From positions 1-28,020 of the forward strand of contig CAZAEL010000032.1 of NCBI GenBank assembly GCA_964484135.1: a stretch of 28,020 bases of DNA, given 5' to 3'. The notes below the pieces were generated by a model. It made no database searches, was not told the DNA's origin, and worked only from the letters and a program-made list of their open reading frames with translations. Both the position numbers and the translations under genes were made by a program. Shown in pieces: positions 23,854 through 28,020 of the stretch. Numbering within the stretch: position 1 is the stretch's first letter; the number at the start of each line of letters is the position of its first letter. Source of the DNA: CAZAEL01 sp964484135. Lineage in GTDB: Bacteria; Elusimicrobiota; Elusimicrobia; FEN-1173.

Positions 23854-23877
23854 GGGCCGGGCCCCATGTCCCGGCCC
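23854..23877 (-). terminator. GC-rich hairpin after the DUF4412-like gene
   Basis: Eight-base stem GGGCCGGG/CCCGGCCC with an 8-base loop, 10 bases downstream of the stop codon at 23888 on the minus strand. There is no U-run, so it may be a weak or factor-dependent terminator or a message-protecting hairpin. Confidence 0.3.
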
Positions 23878-23887
23878 TTGCCGGGCG

Positions 23888-24649
23888 TCACTTCCGCTTC
23901 ATCATCTTTTCCATCATCTCCCGCTGGCCGGGCGACAAATCCTTCATCCCCTCGTTCATGGACTTCATGGCGTCCGGCGGCATCTCGCCCGCGGGCATCA
24001 TGGGCCCGGTCTGCCGGGTGTAACCGGCCGGCACCTGGAACAAAGAGGCGGCGGGCGCCTGCTGGCTCACGGACACCAGCTCCATGGTCACCTTCTCGCC
24101 CCGGGGCCCGTGGTACACGCTCTTCACCGGAAACCCGTCCGCCCCCGCGGCCCGCAAATCCTGGGTGAACGCCGGCTCCAGCCCGGACCGGCCCCCCAGG
24201 GCGCGGGAAAAAGCGGCGTAATCCCCGATCTCCTTGGTGGTCCACAGCTCGGTCCTCTCCCCCCGGGTGCCCGTGATGATGGTGTGTTCGCAGGTGTAGC
24301 CCCGCACCATCTTCGTCCCCATCTTCTGCACGGTGTACTTCTCCCGGCGCATCTTGTCCGCGGCCTTCTGGGCCGGCTTCACGGGCACCACCGAGTAGGT
24401 CTTGGCCTCGTCGTTGATCTGGTACGCCTTGTCCGGCTCCCCGGCCTTCACCAGGGTGGTCATGGACACGTTCATGCCCTCGGCCCCCATCCGGGTCTCG
24501 GTCCGCACCCCGGCCTTGGCCACGGCCACCCGCACCGTGCCGCTCCCCTGGGGGGAAGAAATCTTCATGTCGATGACGCCTTCAAACTCCGCCCGGGCCG
24601 CGCCCGCCGCGCAGGCCGCCATCATCGCCGCCAAAACCATTTTTTTCAT
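23888..24649 (-). CDS. Exported DUF4412-like protein
   Basis: A 253-residue protein with a signal peptide (MKKMVLAAMMAACAAGAARA) and a mature beta-rich domain: EFEGVIDMKISSPQGSGTVRVAVAKAGVRTETRM, YQINDEAKTYSVVPV, MVRGYTCEHTIITGTRGERTELWTTKEIGDY, and ASLFQVPAGYTR. This pattern is that of the DUF4412/GerN-type periplasmic proteins with a LolA-like fold; no biochemical role is known. The C-terminal 45 residues are Met-rich (PMMPAGEMPPDAMKSMNEGMKDL ... MMEKMMKRK), possibly metal-binding. The start at 24649 has AAGGAG five bases upstream and begins the signal peptide; the open frame extends further up without support. Confidence 0.75.
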   Translation of the reverse strand: MKKMVLAAMMAACAAGAARAEFEGVIDMKISSPQGSGTVRVAVAKAGVRTETRMGAEGMNVSMTTLVKAGEPDKAYQINDEAKTYSVVPVKPAQKAADKMRREKYTVQKMGTKMVRGYTCEHTIITGTRGERTELWTTKEIGDYAAFSRALGGRSGLEPAFTQDLRAAGADGFPVKSVYHGPRGEKVTMELVSVSQQAPAASLFQVPAGYTRQTGPMMPAGEMPPDAMKSMNEGMKDLSPGQREMMEKMMKRK

Positions 24650-24857
24650 AGGGTCTCCTTGGGATTGCCGCCTGAGAGAACAGCGCCGCGAACCAAGACC
24701 GCCGCCGTTCGTCCGACCCCCGCCGGCGGATGCCCCGGGGAGGGGGCGCAGGACCATTATGACATTTCCGGGGCCGGAAGCTTCGGCGTTTCGCGTCCGG
24801 GCCGGGGGAAGGCGCGACGGGGGGGAGAGAAGAGAGAAAAGAGGCAGGGGCGGAGCG

Positions 24858-25283
24858 TCAGCGACCGGTCAAATGTTTTTCCAGAACACGCCGGATGGAC
24901 AACACCACCCCGTCCTTGGCCGCGGGGGCGCTTCCCGCCACCCACACCGCGAACTTATACAGGTCCTCGGGGTGTATGGAAATCCACTTCCCGTTCCGGT
25001 GAAGAAAAACCAGCAACGTGGTCACGGCCGCCCGTTTGTTTCCGTTCTGAAACGGATGGTTTTTGATCATCAGGTAAAAGAGGATCGCGGCCTTTTCCAC
25101 CAGCGTTCTGTAAAAATCCTTCCGCCCGTAGCTTTGGAACGGCACGCTCAGGCAGCTCTCCAGCCGGTCGGGAAAACGGGTGGAAAAATGCGGGATGGGC
25201 TCGTCGAACTTTAAAACTTCCTGGGCCAGGCGGTGGGCGATGTATTCCACCTCCGCCAGGCCGAGCGGGAGAATCCGCGTCAT
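24858..25283 (-). CDS. doc: Fic/Doc-family protein (death-on-curing-like toxin)
   Basis: A 141-residue Fic-fold protein. The active-site motif is HPFQNGNKR (H76 to R84), the HPFx(D/N)GN(K/R)R pattern in which the His and the anion-binding loop act in AMP or phosphate transfer; Doc phosphorylates elongation factor EF-Tu. SLMEKA-like helix ahead (LVEKAAILFYLMIKNHPFQNGNKRAAVTTLLVFL) is typical of Doc. The acidic residue of Fic at position 5 of the motif is replaced by Asn, as in some Doc-type proteins. The start overlaps the stop of the HTH gene (ATGA at 25280-25283), as in an antitoxin-toxin pair. No internal inhibitory helix motif is seen. Confidence 0.85.
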   Translation of the reverse strand: MTRILPLGLAEVEYIAHRLAQEVLKFDEPIPHFSTRFPDRLESCLSVPFQSYGRKDFYRTLVEKAAILFYLMIKNHPFQNGNKRAAVTTLLVFLHRNGKWISIHPEDLYKFAVWVAGSAPAAKDGVVLSIRRVLEKHLTGR

Positions 25284-25528
25284 TCCCGGCCCAGAAGTTT
25301 CAGCGTTTCCCCGTATTCGCGCATCACCCGCTTGATGCCCGCGTCCAGCCGGGCCTTGTCGCTGGGCCGCAGTTCCCGCCGCGCCGCCTGGGGCAGGGCG
25401 CTGGCCGGGATGGCGTAATTCCTCCCCACCCGGACCGCTTTGAGCTTACCGGCCTTGACTTGCTTGTACACGGCGATGCGGCTGATATGAAGCACCTTGG
25501 CCGCTTCCGGAACGGTGTAGTATTTCAT
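25280..25528 (-). CDS. Excisionase-type helix-turn-helix protein, probable antitoxin of the Fic/Doc pair
   Basis: An 82-residue protein with a MerR/excisionase-like DNA-binding domain in the first 45 residues (MKYYTVPEAAKVLHISRIAVYKQVKAGKLKAVRVGRNYAIPASAL), then a charged helical C-terminus (RLDAGIKRVMREYGETLKLLGRE) suited to bind the toxin. Gene order antitoxin-toxin with a 4-base overlap matches a type II toxin-antitoxin module, and a cluster of TTAAC repeats upstream should be its operator. A phage excisionase-like role is less likely since no integrase is nearby. Confidence 0.8.
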   Translation of the reverse strand: MKYYTVPEAAKVLHISRIAVYKQVKAGKLKAVRVGRNYAIPASALPQAARRELRPSDKARLDAGIKRVMREYGETLKLLGRE

Positions 25529-25529
25529 T

Positions 25530-25604
25530 GGTTATCAACCTCTTTCATATGTTAACCACACCATATGAAGTTAACATAGGTTAACCGTGAAGTCAATGGT
25601 TAAT
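25530..25604 (-). promoter_or_regulatory. Promoter and repeated operator of the HTH-Fic module
   Basis: An AT-rich stretch with GGTTATCAACC (25530-25540), GTTAACC (25551-25557), GTTAAC (25570-25575), palindromic GGTTAACC (25579-25586) and GGTTAAT (25598-25604). GTTAAC at 25551 and 25570 flank a CATATG palindrome. On the minus strand TTGACT (25591-25596) is a likely -35, with a poor -10 in TTAACT (25569-25574), 16 bases away. The HTH protein probably represses here. Confidence 0.6.
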
Positions 25605-25684
25605 ATGGGCAAAATCTTAAACCGCATCGTGATGGGGAGATGGGCGGGTGGGAAATCCGCTCTAAAACCAGCGGCGGACGCGCG

Positions 25685-25942
25685 TCAGGTCTTCAGCCAT
25701 TCCCGCATGACCCGTTTGATCTGGGTCTGGTAGGGCACCCCCAGCAGGGCGCACCGGGTCCGGAAGGCCTTGAGCAGGTTTTCCTCCACCTTCAGGCTGA
25801 TGAGCCGGCTGGGAGAAGGCTTCCCGCCGCCGTGCAACAGGCGGAACTGCTCCAAAAAGCCCAAAATCTGCGCGGGCGTCATTTGGGCGCACTGCCTCAG
25901 ATATTCGTCGGAAAAATACTGGACCGGGCGGGCCGTCTTCAC
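25685..25942 (-). CDS. Ribbon-helix-helix (CopG/BrnA-like) protein, probable antitoxin partner
   Basis: An 85-residue protein. The C-terminal half PSRLISLKVEENLLKAFRTRCALLGVPYQTQIKRVMREWLKT is a ribbon-helix-helix DNA-binding unit: a strand followed by two helices, as in CopG-like antitoxins. The N-terminal half (MKTARPVQYFSDEYLRQCAQMTPAQILGFLEQFRLL) is helical and may contact a partner. The GTG start overlaps the end of the nucleotidyltransferase gene by four bases (GTGA), so both are on one message with the presumed toxin first. GGAGA lies seven bases upstream. No other toxin gene is near, so pairing with the nucleotidyltransferase is the simplest reading. Confidence 0.75.
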   Translation of the reverse strand: MKTARPVQYFSDEYLRQCAQMTPAQILGFLEQFRLLHGGGKPSPSRLISLKVEENLLKAFRTRCALLGVPYQTQIKRVMREWLKT

Positions 25943-26400
25943 CGCAGTGTCTCCAGCGCCTTCACGTCTTCCAGGTCCTGGGGCCGTCCCGCGGCGCGCT
26001 TCATGCGGATCAGGTCGTCCACCGCCAGGACGGGCAGGACCTCCCCGCCGAAGGGGATCTTCTTGACCCCCATGGTTTTCAGGTCATGGGTGATGACGAT
26101 GTCCACCATTTCGGCGGGGTCCTGCAGGTTCACGAAGGACCAGGCCGCCATGTTCCTGTTTTTCACGTATTCCCGCCTGAACCGGAACACCTCGGCGGCG
26201 GTGACCGGCAGGCGGGGGCGCAGGCCCAGGGACGCCAGGGCCTTTTCCGCGGCCTCGAAGTTCTCTTCCGTCACGGCCAGCACCAGATCCACGTCCACGG
26301 TGCCGCGCACGGCCCCGTGCAGGGCCACCGCGTACCCCCCGGCCAGGGCGTATTTCACGTGATGGGCGGCCAGCGTTTTGGCCAAACGTTCCAGGAACAT
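25939..26400 (-). CDS. AbiEii/MNT-like nucleotidyltransferase, probable toxin
   Basis: A 153-residue minimal nucleotidyltransferase. The catalytic signature is AGGYAVALHGAVRGTVDVDL: GG at 21-22, R32, T34, D36 and D38, the metal-binding GG...DxD pattern of the DNA polymerase beta-like fold. Later VDIVITHDLKTMGVKKIPFGGEVLPVLAVDDLIRMKRAAGRPQDLEDVKAL is the typical end of this family. AbiEii-type toxins modify RNA (for instance tRNA) ends; the target here is not known. The ATG at 26400 is chosen because the conserved fold begins there and a well-spaced promoter puts transcription start at or next to that ATG; no ribosome binding site exists. The upstream in-frame extension is low-complexity. Confidence 0.78.
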   Translation of the reverse strand: MFLERLAKTLAAHHVKYALAGGYAVALHGAVRGTVDVDLVLAVTEENFEAAEKALASLGLRPRLPVTAAEVFRFRREYVKNRNMAAWSFVNLQDPAEMVDIVITHDLKTMGVKKIPFGGEVLPVLAVDDLIRMKRAAGRPQDLEDVKALETLR

Positions 26401-26436
26401 ATATACAAGTATATACCGCACGGGGGCTCCTGGCAA
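26401..26436 (-). promoter_or_regulatory. Promoter and palindromic operator giving a leaderless nucleotidyltransferase mRNA
   Basis: Minus strand TTGCCA (26431-26436), 17-base spacer, TATACT (26408-26413), then seven bases to the ATG. A dyad TATATAC-AA-GTATATA overlaps the -10 and reaches the start codon, a good operator site for the ribbon-helix-helix partner. Confidence 0.65.
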
Positions 26437-26530
26437 GGGGCGTTTGCGGGGGGCAGGGCGGAGCGGCGGGGACGGATTCCCGGCCATGCCCCGGCGCCGG
26501 GCAGGAGGGGAGGGGTTCGATGTCAAGAAA

Positions 26531-26594
26531 TTCTCCGGTTGTTTGACGATCAAATTACGCGGATCGTGCCTTCCAATTGGATTTCGCTGATGGA
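26531..26594 (+). repeat. 64-base direct repeat, copy A
   Basis: Matches 27922-27985 at 60 of 64 positions, from TTCTCCGG to CGCTGATGGA. Both copies are open in the same frame and encode LRLFDDQxxRIVPSNWISLME; two of the three changed codons alter amino acids. The pair brackets the small basic protein and GSU2403-like module. Confidence 0.9.
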
Positions 26595-26715
26595 ACGGGC
26601 AAAAGAGCTGCCGTATTGCTTAAAGGATGAGTCCTATTTCAGGATTGTGCGGGAAAAGCACGGGAGGAAGAAGTTGGTGTTCTTTGAGGAAGTGAGTGAG
26701 CTGGTGGTACTGTGA
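26539..26715 (+). pseudogene. Short fragment or TTG-start gene containing repeat copy A
   Basis: The frame encodes LFDDQITRIVPSNWISLMERAKE, then PYCLKDESYFRIVREKHGRKKLVFFEEVSELVVL and a TGA at 26713-26715. No ATG or GTG with a ribosome binding site precedes it; the only candidate start inside the conserved part is TTG at 26539. The sequence is AT-richer than the core genome and its beginning is duplicated at the window end. It may be the 3' remnant of a gene whose 5' part was lost, or a 58-residue protein. No family is recognised. Confidence 0.45.
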
Positions 26716-26758
26716 CGGATATGACGGGTGTTTGCGGATTTGGACGTCGGCGGTCCTT

Positions 26759-26802
26759 TTTACACCACATATATTGATTATATTGATTTTGTGGTGTAAG
26801 AT
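26759..26802 (+). promoter_or_regulatory. Inverted repeat with embedded promoter upstream of the basic protein/nucleotidyltransferase module
   Basis: TTTACACCACA (26759-26769) and TGTGGTGTAAG (26790-26800) form arms separated by 20 bases. Within lies TTGATT (26774-26779), 17 bases, TAAGAT (26797-26802), placing the transcription start on the ATG at 26809. The spacer holds a tandem ATATTGATT repeat. Repressor binding to the arms would block the promoter. Confidence 0.7.
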
Positions 26803-26808
26803 ATACCC

Positions 26809-27120
26809 ATGGCTATTCTACAGAATATACTCAAAGAGAGTTGGGGGCACTACCAGGGAATGAAGCAGAGGATCGAATCCCGCCTGAGGAAGTTGCCCCA
26901 AGGGAGCGTCCTGAAGCGGAAACTTGCCGGGCACGATTATTATTATCTCAAGGTCAGGGAAGGGAACCGGGTCATCTCGAAATACCTGGGCAGGGAAAAA
27001 CCCAAGGATTTGGAAAAGGCGATCGAAGAAAGGCGCCTACTGCAGAAGCAGCTTCGCGAGGTCCGGCAAAACATCCGTCTTTTGAAGAAGATCCAACCAA
27101 AGAAACATCATGCAGACTGA
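26809..27120 (+). CDS. Small basic coiled protein, partner of the GSU2403-like nucleotidyltransferase
   Basis: A 103-residue protein. The first 60 residues contain LRKLPQGSVLKRKLAGHDYYYLKVREGNRVISKYLGRE, a GSV-G-YYYL-R-G-KYLG pattern seen in small proteins (DUF6788-like) that often precede nucleotidyltransferase-fold toxins. The C-terminal 40 residues are a highly charged amphipathic helix (KDLEKAIEERRLLQKQLREVRQNIRLLKKI), probably a coiled coil. No ribosome binding site precedes the ATG at 26809; leaderless translation is likely. The end overlaps the next gene by 11 bases. An antitoxin or DNA-binding role is inferred from context only. Confidence 0.7.
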   Translation: MAILQNILKESWGHYQGMKQRIESRLRKLPQGSVLKRKLAGHDYYYLKVREGNRVISKYLGREKPKDLEKAIEERRLLQKQLREVRQNIRLLKKIQPKKHHAD

Positions 27121-27793
27121 CCTCTTTAAAGCCATCCTCGAAGCTTTCGATAAAGTTGGCCTCTGGCACGATGGGGTCGAACTGATCGGTAGTTGGTCCT
27201 TCCTGATGTATCAAAGACACATGGGAGTGCGCCCTCTCCCCCTTCGGACGCTGGACATTGATTTCCTCTTGCCGCGTCCTTACCCCCATCGTCCCGCGGT
27301 GGATCTGGAAGCCGTTTTGACCCCGCTGGGATTCCATCGGGGTTTTACCGGCTCGGGCGCGGTCCAATACTTCCATCCGGAACTGAAGCTTGAATTTTTA
27401 ACCCCTGAACGCGGAAAAGGTGAAGAGGAGCGGCCCCGCCTGATCAAGCCTCTTGGCCTCCGGGCCATTCAACTCCGATTTTTGGATATGCTTTTTGAGA
27501 ACCCGGTCACCATCAAAGAGGGAAACGTGCGCTTGAAGGTTCCGAACCCGATGAACTATTGCCTTCACAAATTCATCGTGGCCCAGCGGCGGCGGAAAAA
27601 AGACAAAAAAGAAAAGGACATGGAGCAGGCGGTCTATGTGCTCGCCATCCTAAAACCGGAAGACTTCAAAGAAGCTCTCTCGAAACTGCCAAAACAGTGG
27701 AAATCCTATGTCGGAAAAAGCTTGCAGAAGGCGTGGGATTTGTTTCCTTTGGAGCGGCCTATTCTGGAAAAGGTGTTTACACCACAATCATAA
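27110..27793 (+). CDS. GSU2403-like nucleotidyltransferase-fold protein
   Basis: A 227-residue protein with a nucleotidyltransferase core: ELIGSWSFLMYQRHMG (G27, S28) followed by LRTLDIDFLLPRP (D49, D51), the GS...DxD metal site. LKLEFLTPERG supplies a possible third acidic residue, and PNPMNYCLHKFIVAQRRRKKDKKEKDMEQAVYVL is the helical C-terminal part. This arrangement matches the GSU2403/NTP_transf_8 group of AbiEii-related proteins. The start at 27110 lies within the preceding gene (11-base overlap, different frame). The last codons (FTPQS, TAA) fall in the left arm of an inverted repeat. Codon use is AT-richer than in the core genes, which suggests acquisition by transfer. Confidence 0.8.
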   Translation: MQTDLFKAILEAFDKVGLWHDGVELIGSWSFLMYQRHMGVRPLPLRTLDIDFLLPRPYPHRPAVDLEAVLTPLGFHRGFTGSGAVQYFHPELKLEFLTPERGKGEEERPRLIKPLGLRAIQLRFLDMLFENPVTIKEGNVRLKVPNPMNYCLHKFIVAQRRRKKDKKEKDMEQAVYVLAILKPEDFKEALSKLPKQWKSYVGKSLQKAWDLFPLERPILEKVFTPQS

Positions 27794-27816
27794 ATAATCG
27801 GAAGGTGTGGTGTAAA
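27776..27816. repeat. Second copy of the TTTACACCACA inverted repeat, at the module's 3' end
   Basis: TTTACACCACA (27776-27786) and TGTGGTGTAAA (27806-27816) are perfect 11-base arms, 19 bases apart. The arms match those upstream of the module (26759-26800, 20 bases apart). It spans the stop codon of the nucleotidyltransferase gene and could be a hairpin in its mRNA, a second operator or an element end. Confidence 0.85.
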
Positions 27817-27921
27817 ACCATGCCAATGCTTTTTCCCTGTATAATTCCCATATTTCCTGTGGGGGTTATGCACCATATGACAACTAAACCCCTCAATAAT
27901 ATCTAGAAGCGAGACCCCCCT
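27794..27921. other. AT-rich gap between the nucleotidyltransferase gene and repeat copy B
   Basis: Contains the right arm of the inverted repeat, a TATAAT at 27840-27845 without a convincing -35, and CACCATATGA at 27871-27880, ten bases also found at the HTH-Fic operator (25559-25568). No gene is seen. Confidence 0.4.
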
Positions 27922-28020
27922 TTCTCCGGTTGTTTGACGATCAACTCCCGCGGATAGTGCCTTCCAATTGGATTTCGCTGATGGAGGAGGCGAAAAAGTC
28001 GGTTATTTCGCTTATTGATG
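27922..28020 (+). repeat. 64-base direct repeat, copy B, with an open frame running off the window
   Basis: Copy B of the repeat is 27922-27985. The frame is open from 27900 and encodes LRLFDDQLPRIVPSNWISLMEEAKKSVISLID to the window edge, so this may be the beginning of a related gene; the only candidate start within it is TTG at 27930. After the repeat the two copies diverge. Confidence 0.75.

Noticed and set aside
26771..26789. Short tandem repeat ATATTGATT as a CRISPR or iteron array
   Set aside because: Only two units without spacers; better explained as part of the promoter/operator.
24858..28020. Insertion sequence or integrated phage
   Set aside because: No transposase, integrase or phage structural gene is visible, and the repeats do not match known IS ends.
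1..28020. tRNA or rRNA genes
   Set aside because: No cloverleaf-like segment with a TTCGANNC arm or rRNA core sequence was recognised on reading; a covariance-model scan was not possible.

Overview
The window is a very GC-rich, densely packed bacterial chromosome segment with Shine-Dalgarno starts, ATGA-type stop/start overlaps and standard -35/-10 promoters. An outer-membrane-type protein, an exported class II copper nitrite reductase and a quinol nitric oxide reductase point to a Gram-negative, facultatively anaerobic organism. The phylum cannot be fixed from the sequence alone. A deep-branching lineage such as Elusimicrobiota or a deltaproteobacterial-type group would fit, but that is a low-confidence guess.

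Layout: (1) 1-315 is the 3' end of an unidentified gene with a STAS-like C-terminus, closed by a bidirectional terminator at 337-370. (2) 389-6302, minus strand, carries a Rho ATPase without its RNA-binding N-terminus, RNase R, a TrpB2-type tryptophan synthase beta chain and a BaiN/HI0933-type flavoprotein. (3) 6459-9508 is a sodium/solute symporter and an FMN-binding glutamate-synthase-like enzyme, converging with overlapping stop codons. (4) 9819-15476, plus strand, is a nitrite/nitric oxide cluster: Rrf2 regulator with three Cys, hemerythrin, cupin, YgbA-type Cys protein, an unrecognised exported protein, NirK and quinol NOR (norZ), ended by a strong intrinsic terminator. (5) 15609-16889 is an MFS exporter. 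(6) 17005-21206 is a tight operon of ECF sigma factor, membrane anti-sigma/FecR-like protein, outer-membrane beta-barrel-type protein, periplasmic thioredoxin-fold protein and CcdA. (7) 21238-24649, minus strand, has a small hypothetical protein, a cation/proton antiporter, a site-2-protease-like M50 peptidase and an exported DUF4412-like protein.

(8) 24858-28020 is an accessory island that becomes clearly more AT-rich to the right. It holds three two-gene toxin/antitoxin-like modules: Fic/Doc with an excisionase-type HTH protein; an AbiEii-like nucleotidyltransferase with a ribbon-helix-helix protein; and a small basic protein with a GSU2403-like nucleotidyltransferase. The last module is bracketed by two near-identical inverted repeats and then by a 64-base direct repeat that is open in the same reading frame in both copies. 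Both nucleotidyltransferase modules appear to be transcribed from promoters that place the transcription start on the ATG.

Working together: the nitrite cluster should reduce nitrite to NO in the periplasm, then NO to N2O at the membrane, with an NO- or Fe-S-responsive repressor and cytoplasmic NO-protection proteins in the same operon. No nitrous oxide reductase is visible. The sigma-factor operon links an envelope signal to disulfide reduction in the periplasm.
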